Source: Cucumis sativus (Eukaryota > Streptophyta > Magnoliopsida > Cucurbitales > Cucurbitaceae). Taken from it: DNA of 64,000 bases. The translations under genes and the position numbers were made by a program. Location: positions 28,738,408-28,802,407 of the forward strand of contig NC_026657.2 in assembly GCF_000004075.3 (NCBI RefSeq), given 5' to 3'. The notes beneath the pieces are model-generated. The model was not told the origin of the DNA. It did not search any database and saw only the letters and a list, made by a program, of their open reading frames with translations. Positions 1 through 10,732 of this stretch are shown here, in pieces (within the stretch, counting starts at the first letter, position 1; the number at the start of each line of letters is the position of its first letter).

Positions 1-79
1 AGAAACAAGTTCTAGTATGAAAATATACTATTTGTCTTTCGTTGGTTTAGACTTGCTGATCATTTGTCTACAACTACAG

Positions 80-2422
80 ATGCCAGAGACTGTTAATTTG
101 ATGTTGCACATAAATGGAACTTTTAGAGCTCATTGGGCAGATAGACTGGGATTCTGTGAGTGCCACAGAAATTCTGTTGATAATGCCAATTGTTTACGTG
201 AGAATACTCAAGCCTATAGTTTACTGGTTTATTCATGCTTGACGCTTCTATTTCTATGTAGGCAAAAATGCTGGTGTCCCATTATCCTTTAAGTGCATCA
301 AGAGCAGTGGGGGTCCAATTCCTTGGACATTGGTTGGAGTCTCACGGAAATACCCCGTTCTTTATAAGGAGAGGTAATGCAAGATGAGTGTGTCAACTAT
401 TCTGTATGAAATGCTAACAATGCTTTCATCTTGTTACCTAACTTTGCCATGATTGATAATATAGGTTAAGTGATGGGGCATCCATAGTAAGAACTGAGCG
501 GATTGAGATGAAGATCAGACAATTATATGAGCAGAGGTGAATCCCCAAGCTGTGTATCTTTCAAATTCTTTGTTTAACGCAGACAATATCTACCATGTAT
601 TAATTATGTTTGTATGGCATAAGTTATAAATTGAGTATGATTTGGTATAAAAGATCAAATTAAAGAATTGCAGATGGAATAGGGAGGTTTTGCTAAGTTT
701 GTATTGTGGCTGAATGATGTTTTGACTGTAGGCGCACAGCTATAATAGATGGTATTGTTTCTGAATTCCAGAGAGGGACAAAGAGTAATATCTACAATGA
801 GAGTGATAGTGAAGAAGGGGCAAAACTCTTTAAGATCCTTGAGACAGCGGCTGAACCTGAACTTTTGATGGCAGAGATGAGTCCTGAACAGTTGACTTCT
901 TTTGCGAGCTACCAAGCTAAAATAGAGGTTATTCTTATTCTTATTCTTATTCTTATTTTATTTTGTGGGACAGATCAAATCAGATTGTTAATCATGCCTT
1001 TAAATATCAGGCAATCAGGCAATCGGACATGGAAAAATCGATTGAGAGAGCATTGGCAGATGCTGGGTTAAGTGGTAGAGATGTCACTCCATTTATGAGA
1101 GTTAGAGTGGTTGGACTTACAAGCAAAAGCAGCCAAAGAAAAACTCATGGGAAGGAGGGCTTGATTACAATCTGGAATCCATCAGAAAAGCAGGTGAATT
1201 CAATCATTTGGTCCATGTCTTATCCATTCTCATGTCAATTTTCTTTTCCATGTGAGTCATCTGCCCCTCGGGTTCGCCTTCACGCACTTTCTCCACCAAT
1301 GAATAATTTACTCCTTTTTTTTGTTTTATCGAGTTCAATTGCTTGTTTCTATGATGGACGGGTAAGATTTGTTTGTTTTACAAGCATCTAACTGAATATA
1401 CTAAAACAATGTGATAGCAACTCGAGCTGGTTGAGGGGCAGGCATATGCTATTGGAGGACTTGTGCCAATAAATTGTGATGCGGATATTCTTTACTTGCA
1501 AACAAAAGGATCAACCACCAAATGGCAGTCCTTATCTCCCCAGTCCATGAAATGCTTTGAGTACGTCTTTTCATGTCTCTTGTTTTGGTAAAATTGAGGT
1601 GCAAACTCATGCCTCTTCTGCTGCAGGCCCTTTTATAAACCCCGGAAATCTGTTTTGTTATCAAATTTGGGGGAAGTTCCTCTATCCAGGTAAAGCTTGC
1701 AAATAATTCTCTAAAAGGCATCATTCAATTTTTAGACATTCTGTGGTATCACTAACATTTTTTCCTATTATTCACAGTGAATTTGATGTTGTTGCAATTA
1801 TTGTACATGTGGGGGAGGTTTTTGCTACTGCTCAACAGAAGAAACAGTGGATATTTGTGGTAGATGGTTTTGTATCTGAGTCACATTCAGAAGGCATATC
1901 CAATTCGCTCCTTGCTATTAGTTTCTGCTCACAGTATGCGGATGATGATTCATTTGTGCCAATGAACAGCAATCTTACCGGTTCCACCGTATGTAAATTT
2001 TGTTTCCTCTGTTTCTTTCTTTTCTTTTTCTTTTTGAAATCCAAAGTGCATTGTGTCTAATTATATTGCTAGTATTAATTTTACTGTTAGATCAAATCTT
2101 CCTTCAGGCAGGTTTCTGCAATCTTATAAAGAGACCAAAGGACCAAATAAATCATCTCTGGGTAGCAGAAGCAACGGAGAATACTTCGTACTTTTTGAAT
2201 TTTGATTCTACGGATTGTTCTCACATGAAAAATGCTGCAGTTTTCGCTAAAAGATGGGCAGAGAATTCTACCTCAGTTTGTACACTATTATGTATTCCTG
2301 ATTCTTTTTTACCCCGATTATTAATTTCTCTGAATTAATCCATCGTCCTCGTTTCTTCCATTCAGATTATTAAGAATCTCAGGGAGAAGATTTTATTTAT
2401 GATTGATGATCATAAAGACTAG
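80..2422 (+). CDS. BRCA2: BRCA2 homologue, 3' part (tower, OB2 and OB3 region)
   Basis: C-terminal part of a plant BRCA2, the nuclear mediator that loads RAD51/DMC1 on single-stranded DNA in homologous recombination. I read ten exons: 80-155, 262-373, 465-536, 732-927, 1011-1193, 1418-1560, 1627-1689, 1778-1988, 2108-2275 and 2366-2422, all GT-AG with matching phases (427 codons including stop). Peptides typical of the family appear in order: NGTFRAHWADRLGF and GGPIPWTLVG (OB1), LYKERLSDGASIVRTER, the helical tower stretch SEEGAKLFKILETAAEPELL, VTPFMRVRVVGL and EGLITIWNPSEKQ (OB2), then PLSSEFDVVAIIVHVGE, KKQWIFVVDG and GFCNLIKRPKD (OB3). The stop lies at a position like that of Arabidopsis BRCA2, as I recall it. 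The BRC repeats and helical domain would lie left of the window. The first exon could start a little before 80. Family call is firm; exon ends rest on splice consensus and frame. Confidence 0.93.
929..957. repeat. (TTATTC)n microsatellite in a BRCA2 intron
   Basis: Nearly five copies of a 6-base unit, starting at the second base of the 83-base intron 928-1010. Confidence 0.85.
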
Positions 2423-2455
2423 ACGAAAAAAGGAGCTGATCGGACCTGATTTAAT

Positions 2456-2765
2456 GTAAGAGTCCCTGTACACCTTTTTATCTTTATAGCACATAGGACA
2501 AGAGCTGAAGTAATTAATATCAAAATATATGACCTATTTAGCTTAAAAAACTACTAGCTCTGGTTTTCAAAGTCTGATTGGAAGTTTGAAAATAATTTTA
2601 GTAAATTGATAACAAAACAAAGAAATTCATATGTGAAATTAGTTTTAGATGTTTAATTTTCCATAACCAACCTAAGCTATTCGTGTGGTTTTAGTTTTAG
2701 ATTAAATGGGAGGTTCTCATTTTAAACCTTTATCAATATCCTGCAAATTACAATTCACTTTGCAG
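2456..2765 (+). other. possible intron in the BRCA2 3' untranslated region
   Basis: A GTAAG donor starts at 2456, 34 bases past the BRCA2 stop. A CAG acceptor after a pyrimidine-rich stretch ends at 2765, followed by an A-rich segment without a long frame. This would fit a spliced 3' untranslated region. It is inferred from consensus sites only. Confidence 0.25.
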
Positions 2766-5169
2766 ATCCTTGCCAAAAAAGAAGAGAAAGAAAAGGTCTT
2801 TATCACAGCAATGAGATGAGCAGGCGTATGGAATCCTCCATGAATTGCAAATCATTTGCATGCGCTGTTTGCTACCAATCCTTCCGTCTTATTAACAAGA
2901 TTTGGCATTCAACATGTGCAGTTAGTTAATACAGAAAGAGCAGGGGGCTTTGCCCTGTGGACTAAACCATTCAACATGTAAGTAAAAGCTTTTGTGGCTC
3001 ATCTTTTTTTCCTTTGATTTAGCTGCCAAAATTTTCCATACATGGAAAGGGACTAACGTCTTGGGTTGGTTCCTTCTATTAGATGTATGTCAATTATGTA
3101 CACATTTTTCTTGTGTAAAAAGTTAGTTATTTTTTTATATGACTTATCATTATTTTTAATTTAGCCTTTTAAAATCTTTAAAGCTCTATTTTACAACTCT
3201 CCGATGTTATTTTTCGAATTCACATATGATCATGTAAGTTCTTTTAGTAGAATAATGTAGAGATAGGTGTTTGAAATTTGACCCCAAAGGAGGGAATAGT
3301 TTCACTCATTCATTTATTATTTTTGAAAAACTTCATCTTATTCATAGAGTTCGGTTCAAATTCGTGATACCTTTAACTTTTGTTTAAAAATAGTTTGTTA
3401 TTATCATTATTAAATCATAATGACTAGTATTTGCCTTTGGTAGAGAACTCGAAAATAAGTTATAAGATTAATGAAACAAAATTTTCAAGCGATTATAACA
3501 ATCACTTTTAAATAAGGATAAATATAGCAAAATTTGATTGAATAAAAGATCTGAATGGAAGAGTTAGAAAAATTAAATTAAATGTATTTATTTCTAATAC
3601 GTCCAAAAGTGAAACTATAAATTACATTGTGGAGTCCAACAACGCATGTAACACGTTAAAATGACTTGATACCTTTAACACAAACACGTTAAAATGACTT
3701 GATGCCTTGAAAAACAAAATCCAATTCCAAATTTATGCAAGCTTGGAAACTAAATTAAGTATGCTTAACTGAATGAATTTTTTAGAAACCATTTTTTTTT
3801 TTTTTTGGGTTAATTCAAATAGGAAGGAAGTGTGTGGAGAACTCTAGTGATGAGAGATGGAATATTAATATGTGGTGGATGAGAGTAGTCCAAGAGGGAA
3901 AAAAAAATGCAAAAATAGGAAAAGAAAGAAAAATAGGGATTGGAGGAGTGAAGGCATCCAAAAGCAGACAAGAGTAGATGTATAGATTAAAAGCATTTCC
4001 GAAGCAAAGCAAGTTGGTTCCAAATGGAAAAGGGCTGTCCCTTTCATTTCCAAACCCCCTTCCCTCTTCCTCATTCACAACTTGCCAATAAAAACACTTC
4101 CACATTTTATCAACTTGCACCTTTCTTTTCACTCACATTTCCAAAATCAGTCCCATTATTATGGAAAATATATACAAACCCCAACTTGCACCCCTACTTC
4201 TTTATTATCCTAACTCTTCATTTATTATTATAATCAATTAGTTTGTACATGTATAAACTCACAACATATTAGGTAGCTTTATTTTCTTCACTAAACCTCT
4301 AAACCTCCTTTGATGTTTACCTCTTTTTACCTGAATATTATTTACTATATTTGATTGTATAGACTAACACTCAACATGGACTAAATGGTATAATAAACCA
4401 CTCAACCAACTCCTCCTCTACATATAATTGCATAAGTAGTTGATTATTATATGTAGAAGTATTGTATTTTTGCTTATCCTTTTCCTGCTACTTCCAAGTA
4501 TCATGGAACGTCTGTGACTGCGAAGGAAGGAGGGTTTGAAATGAAACCAAATTTACTTTGACTATACAATTACCTCCAGGGTGTTCTCACTGTTAATTAT
4601 TGTCATGTTTCTACAAATAGTTGAAAAGTGGAAACAAGAAAGAAAAGAAAAAAGGGGTTGATGAGATGTATTGTTGTAAGTGATGAGGTATGTGAGTTGT
4701 CGTATCAGATTTGGTCTACTTTGGGTTTATGCAACTCTACAGTGAATAACGACGCCGTTCTGACACTGCCCTTCTGCACGCTAACTCCCCGTCATTTCAT
4801 GTGTCCAATATTTTCCATCTCCTCTTCACTCTTTTTCCATTCAAATATCCCTTCTAACTCTTTCACTTCAATATTATATCCATTCTTCATGACACAAATA
4901 CTTTATGCATCGGATCATTCATACACAAACTAACAACCCCTTCACTGTTTTTGTAATAAAATAATATTGATATCAAACTGATTATCAACACTTGCTATTT
5001 CGGAACAAAACAGAAACAAATTTCTAAATATTAATTCATGCTAACAGATCGGAAGGTATTTGGGTACCCCATGAAGATTTCTACACAATTAAGCCCAAAA
5101 AAAGATTGAAGAAATAGAGAAACAGAGGAATATATATAGTGAATGTTTAAATTAGTGAAGTTAGCTTAA
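2766..5169. other. intergenic, no gene seen
   Basis: AT-rich spacer between two converging genes (BRCA2 on plus, PYL on minus). Open frames here are short and low-complexity. A roughly 32-base unit beginning ACACGTTAAAATGACTTGAT occurs twice in tandem near 3650 and 3682. The part just right of about 5040 is probably the PYL 3' untranslated region. I see no RNA gene. Confidence 0.6.
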
Positions 5170-5790
5170 TTATGGGGGAGATTGATTATTGCGTTTATGC
5201 AAATTCTCCGCCAGTTGAGCCAATGACTGCAGATTGCAGCGCAGAATGGTATCCACAAACACCATGGTCTCATCTTTCGTATTTCCCGGTGGAGTATCGA
5301 CGGCGTACGACTCCACGACGACGGTCTTATTTCCGCCCTCGGCCGACGATTGGTGAAGTGTGGTGATGGATCTGTAGTTAGCCAAGCGGTGGTCGCCGCC
5401 GATCATACTGAAACTGAGGATGTGGTGTTCGTCGTCCAGAATCTCAAGGCGTTCAGTACTACACCCTGCGGGAAGGCCGGAGATGACGTGTACCTCCCGA
5501 AGAGTCCCGACGTTTCCATCGCCTACGACCACGTGGCAGCTCTTGACGAAGTGTTTGTAGGCCTGAGGGTTATCGAATCGCCGAACCACCGACCAGACGG
5601 TGGAAATGGGGGCGGTGATTTCTTGGACCACGGCGGAGCATGTCTGGTTGGGCCCCACCGCATGAGTATGGTAGACGGCCACGGATTCCGGCACCTTGGA
5701 CCATTTGTGAGCCTCTTTCTGACAATGGATTGGATCGGAGCCGTTGAATCGGTCTATTAGAACAGAAGATACAGAGGGTTTCGAAAGCAT
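5170..5790 (-). CDS. PYL4-like: abscisic acid receptor, PYR/PYL/RCAR family (PYL4/5/6 type)
   Basis: Single-exon gene of 206 residues, the usual size and intronless form of the PYL4-6 subgroup. It is a soluble START/Bet v 1-fold receptor (cytosol and nucleus) that binds abscisic acid and then inhibits clade A PP2C phosphatases. Visible hallmarks: HTHAVGPNQTCSAVVQEI (41-58), VWSVVRRFDNPQAYKHF (65-81) with the carboxylate-binding Lys at 79, the gate SGLPA (104-108), STERLEILDDE (111-121), the latch HRL (134-136) in GGDHRLANYRS, VVESYAVDTPPGN (158-170), and the C-terminal helix with NLQSLAQLAENL. All key residues look intact. A TATA-like TATTTAAA lies about 215 bases upstream. It could be named PYL4, 5 or 6; a tree is needed to choose. 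The non-conserved N-terminus starts MLSKPS at the first in-frame Met. Confidence 0.95.
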   Translation of the reverse strand: MLSKPSVSSVLIDRFNGSDPIHCQKEAHKWSKVPESVAVYHTHAVGPNQTCSAVVQEITAPISTVWSVVRRFDNPQAYKHFVKSCHVVVGDGNVGTLREVHVISGLPAGCSTERLEILDDEHHILSFSMIGGDHRLANYRSITTLHQSSAEGGNKTVVVESYAVDTPPGNTKDETMVFVDTILRCNLQSLAQLAENLHKRNNQSPP

Positions 5791-7485
5791 TTTCCAGTGA
5801 AGACTGGGTTTTTACAAATTCCACCGGAGACCAAGAAACAACAAAACTTGTTAAAAATGAAAGAGAGGATTTCAAACTTGCCAGCCGCCACGGCGGTGGA
5901 CGGCGGCTATTCTTTTGGGCGATCCGGCGGTTGAATTATTAGCTCAGCCTGTGGGTTATGGCTTTTCCCGTTCGGACCACAGACGAAATACATGTGCGTT
6001 CATCTTTAAATACCAAGCGAAAGAGTAACTTTATCAATTGATATTACCAAAACACCCTTCTCTTCCCTTTTTATTTACAATCCTCCACTTATTAGATAAA
6101 CAAAAATATTAGTTTCACTAATCCCATGATATGTAAGTATGAAAGCCAGCGTAATTAAGTGGATTTGAAATTCATATAACTTAACATGTTGTACTAAAAT
6201 TAAAAAAATTGGTCCCAAATAGAAGAATACGAAAAAATTTATAACACTAAAAGTATTTTCTCATTTGATGTTCACACTAGTCGTAGAGGTGGGAAAATCC
6301 GTATGGGCCATACATAGATGTGTGTAGCATTTGGTGTTGAATGAATATTAAGTTTGTGGCAGAAACAAAAGAAAAGAGGGTGTGGGAATTAAGTGTTAAA
6401 TCTTATGAGACAAATAGGCAACTTGCTAAATGGGGATAAGATGGAATGAAGCCATGAAGGGGTGACACAGTTTCGAGCCCATGGGGAATGTTAATTAGTG
6501 CACCGACTTTGGCTCATAAAATAACAAAATTTGACAGCTTATACCATTGATATTCTCCGGCCCTTTTGAAACCATTTGCATTGCTTATTTAATTACTTGG
6601 TTGCGCTCTCCCTATAGTTTGAATGCACAACCTTCTTCAAGTTGCAAACATTTTGGTGAAAAGAAGAAAAAGAAGAAAGAAACAATATGGTGACATTCCA
6701 CCAAATAACCACACCATTAACTGCCTCAAAGTGCTCCATCGTTTTGTCCAATCATTTTCTTTTATTATATACAAACTCCACACCCTTATCAATTTGATCT
6801 TTGCCTAATAATTTTTTTTTTCTTTTAATATGAACCACATTTTATTGGGCCCAGCTGCAGACAAATAGGCCTCATTCCTATCGGCTCGGCTATGAGTTAT
6901 GGGCCTAAAACCTCTCAACACTTGTGTGCGTATGTCCGCCTCCGCACATTTTCTTTTCAACCATAAACTAATATAACAATTAAGTTTTCAAATTAGCAAT
7001 AAATGAAACAATGGAGAAATGCCAAACTTTAATGACCACTAATTAATCTTCCATACAATCAAATTTTTATCTTATTAAAAATAAGATTTATTGAAAGTAT
7101 AGCGGATAAAATAGGGACCCAAATTAATATTCAAACTTATAATCACTAATAATTTACATTTTGATTCCCCTTAAAGCTTGAAATATTAGATAAGCACTTG
7201 ACATTATGGTATTGAAACCATTTTTGTGCAAACATAATGACCATTGTGTTTATGTGAAACTACTCAAGATTTACTTTACGTTTATCCTTGAAAATACTGC
7301 TTAAATGTTACAAAAGGAACCCAAAAATGTCACAAACAAGACCAATTGGGGTTCTTTGGACGGTGAGGATCTGAGCTTCCTAATCCAATTCAGAAACTCA
7401 CCTACATGTGAAAACTACAATCAAGTTTGGACGAGACTTAGATTTTTTGGAAATCACTCCCTTAATCCCGATAGAGAATGATAAT
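5791..7485. other. PYL leader/promoter and intergenic spacer
   Basis: The first 250 bases are GC-richer and should hold the PYL leader and core promoter. The remainder up to the TIC56 stop is AT-rich with no frame I can support. The stretch just right of about 7300 may be the TIC56 3' untranslated region. Confidence 0.5.
6004..6012 (-). promoter_or_regulatory. TATA-like box of the PYL gene
   Basis: The minus strand reads TATTTAAAG about 215 bases before the PYL start codon, a plausible core promoter for a gene with a leader of about 180 bases. Inferred from position and sequence alone. Confidence 0.35.
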
Positions 7486-10400
7486 TTATGGATCGTATTT
7501 GATTTTTTTGAAGTCATATCCCAATGATTCAGCTCTCTCCATCGCGAACTTCCTCTGCTTCCGCCTAATTCTTCTGGCAGTGATATTGGCCGAAACCTTG
7601 TCCATTATTTTTCTGAAACCACGAACCACCTCCTCCATTTCGCTGTAAAACAGAGCGCTGACATCCATGTAAATCTTTAAAAATTCCTGCAAGAATGGGA
7701 CAGACGTTTCATTACTCGACCTGATTACCCTCATCCAGATTCAAAATTAAACTGAATTTTTATGTAACAACAAAGAGAAGTTCTGTAACAAACGTGTATC
7801 TACATGGTTGCTCTTTTTCTTATTTTTTTGGGTGCCAATTCAGGATCAGCAAAGTTGTAAGAACATGTGCATAGTATGTACCGTACCCATATATCTCTAT
7901 TCCATTCCTTGATGTATGGAGGACCTGTATTGAATGATCCAAGAGGTTCACGATGCCATTCGCCATTATATGTTAGGTGGTCCATTGCTTGCTCCACGCT
8001 TAAAACCTCCCATGGTCTTAACCCGGGTATAATTTTAGCTAATTTATACCTGTCATATCACACAACAACCACATCTTATGTATAAGAATCTAATGAAGAA
8101 GAGACCTCCAAAGCTAGATTATATATCCAAAAGGTTACTGCAACGCCCAATCTTAAGGGCATTTCATCCTCAGCAATGGAATGAACTATTAAAGGGAAAT
8201 AAGCTTTCGTATTTCTTCCATAGATGAAATCAAATAACTAGCCTGAAGAAATCCTCAGGATTTCCTAGAATGTAATGATATGGTTTTATTTAAAGTATAT
8301 AGAATATACATTTGCCAACCACCTTGACTTTAATCACCACCGACTTTACCACAAGGATCTCAAGTGCCGTTGTCTAGTTATCACCCTGGATTTATAACTG
8401 ATGCGACTAAAATGGTTGTACTTCAGACAATAGGGACATAATGAACAGAATGTGGGGTTTAGGCACATACCTTAGATCCCTCGGGATGTACTTGTTTGGC
8501 ATGTGATCTGCCTCCAAAATGGATGTCAGTTCCGTTCCACTTGCCCAGAGAAAAAGTGCATGGCTAGGAATTCTAACGCCTGGCCAAACACCGTCATTAG
8601 CTGCTAATACTGCTAGATCTCGTCTCTTGCTCTCTAAAGCCTCTTGTTGCAGTTGCTTGTAGGTTTTCTTCTCATGTCCCTTAACAGGAACCCATGGAGG
8701 TATGCCTTTCTGCAATTTGTGAAGAAAAGCAGTGGCAGCAGCACCAAGTCTAACTGCATAAACATTGATGAGCCAGTAAACCACTTTGTAAGAGGTTCGT
8801 CAATAAATGAGACGTAACAAATACGATTAGAACATAAAGATAGGAACTGCGCTAAAGAAGCCAGCTAGTCACAAATAAAGTAAGTAACAATCAGAATGAT
8901 ATTGACTGTGACGTTCTGTTTTTTCTATATATGGTGTCATTTGAATTTGTTCTAAGCTCTACTAGTGATGTACACCACATTCTAGAATGTAAGCAGGTGT
9001 ATTCGGGAGTATATTTATCTTTACTGATTCCAACAACAATTAAAGAACACATAAAAAAAATGATCTTTTGTTCCTCAGCCAAAAACCCAGCTAATAGTAA
9101 ACTCCTACATCGGAAATCAGCAGGTCAACCAATTAGAGGCTGTTCTGTCTGCCCAAAAAGAGCATCTTTAGACAGCATGCACTGCAAATGTTTGCTCATG
9201 ACATGTCATGTTTAAAGTTTGACTGTCGTGATGTAGCCATAATGAAAATTTAAAAGAAAGAAAGTATGTTCTAATTCGGTTTGAGATATGTCTTCAACAA
9301 ACTGAAAGGAACGCTCCATCTTGAACTATCATTTCTTGATCTACTTAAAGACTAATGAAAAGTACAGCTCAAGTTAAGCATACAGTAATTGATATTACAA
9401 CTTCAGGGCAAATTTCTCGATACCAGTATAATGAAGAGATAGTAATGGGAGCTAGACTGACCTTCCCAAGTGGCAATTGCACGCTCCAACCCGTAAACCA
9501 TGTGAATTGGCGCCCATTCGTCCATGTCCTCCCCCCAGATAAATGTATCCTTGTCAATAATCCCACCACCCCAGGCTGTTTTCAGGTTAATTAGTTCCAA
9601 TGGTCCCCGAGTACGACCTAACCGATCCTTATAGTACCAACCTCCACTCCTCATTATAACTGCAAAGTAAAAAACAATCATGCTAAAAACCATGAATACA
9701 ATACAAGACTTGGAAATAACTTTCAAATGACTTAGCAACTCCATGATGCTGATCAAACAAAAGTGAAACGAAGATTATGCAGGTATCTCAAACAGTGTAA
9801 ATGTGAAACCGAGGGGAAAAAATCAAGATCAAGCAAAATGACTGTCTGATACTTTTTAGTGTAGCACCAAAAAGTGATGTAGTGAAGATCTAAGGAACTT
9901 GGACAGAAGAACATAACAACTCTAAATGAGTCCATATAGCGATGGCACTGAGATAGCACATGTCAATGTGGCTGCCGCAGCTCAATTTAGCTGAAGTAAA
10001 TGGCAAAATCAGAGCACATTCTTCTAATAACCACGCCAACTTAGACTTACAATCATAGTACCGCCTCTCGAGGTGCTTATACCCAATGGCCTGAGCAACA
10101 TCGATCGGGCGACCAGGTGGATAAGGTCTTTGACGGAAGCCCCAGAGCCCAAAAAAGAACTGTCTGGCAAAATCCCAGAACTTGGCGTCGGATTCTCTTT
10201 TTGACTTTATCGCTTTCCTCGGCATAGGCCGCCCATCAAGACCAGGCACATGAGGAATTGCCCTCCACAGCTCCTTGTCCTCGTTTCTGAATGGATTCTC
10301 GTTTTCTTTGAGCTTCATTTCATTGTGCTTGGCTTCAATTTCCTCCGCACGTTCCAGAAATTGCACAACAGGGCTATCTCGTATCGCTTTCCAGAGTTTC

Positions 10401-10732
10401 TCGTTCTTTTCGAGCTCCTCTTGCGTAGGATTCTCTTTGTTCTCGAAAAGGGGATCTTCCTTGAGAATTTTCTCAACCTCGGGAGCATGTCTGTAGTCGG
10501 GTAAATTATCGCATTCCCAGTAGAATTGTTCTAGCATTTTTTCGTAATACCCCGGTTCGGGTGCTTTCTTTGGCTTCCTGAAGAGATTTGAGAGACTTCT
10601 TGAAGCAAAATTTGGGGACGTAGAGGATTTCTGAGACAACGAATCTCTAAATGCAATGAGATTAAGAGGAGGAATGGGATTAGGAGGTTTCGAAAACCAA
10701 TTTTCAAAGGGATTGAAGTTGATTGACGTCAT
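7486..10732 (-). CDS. TIC56: TIC56, chloroplast inner-envelope translocon component
   Basis: Five exons on the minus strand: 10732-10051, 9659-9462, 8753-8471, 8049-7887 and 7686-7486; phases agree and give 508 residues, close to the Arabidopsis protein. TIC56 is a plant-specific subunit of the large TIC complex at the chloroplast inner envelope. Seen: a Ser/Pro-rich N-terminus that could be a transit peptide, a charged region with YYEKMLEQFYWECDNLPDY (from about residue 62), FWDFARQFFFGLWGFRQRPY, then a GYF-like domain starting GGWYYKDRLGRTRGPLE near residue 233 and ending EDMDEWAPIHMVYGL. Later parts include GIPPWVPVKGHEKKTYKQL and GEWHREPLGSFNTGPPYIKE, with a basic C-terminus. Family call is firm. 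The last exon junction is ambiguous: the acceptor at 7687 has the better pyrimidine tract, but a longer exon starting near 7713 is also in frame with another donor. Confidence 0.9.

Noticed and set aside
963-1391. 142-codon frame in the BRCA2 region
   Set aside because: It contains a real BRCA2 exon (1011-1193) but runs through flanking introns; splice sites and the neighbouring exons define the true exon.
4628-4933. 101-codon frame upstream of the PYL 3' end
   Set aside because: Low-complexity Ser/Phe-rich content, no homology I know and no splice or promoter support.
5172-5760. Open frames of 64 and 136 codons on the plus strand over the PYL gene
   Set aside because: They are antisense shadows of a GC-richer intronless gene with clear family motifs on the minus strand.
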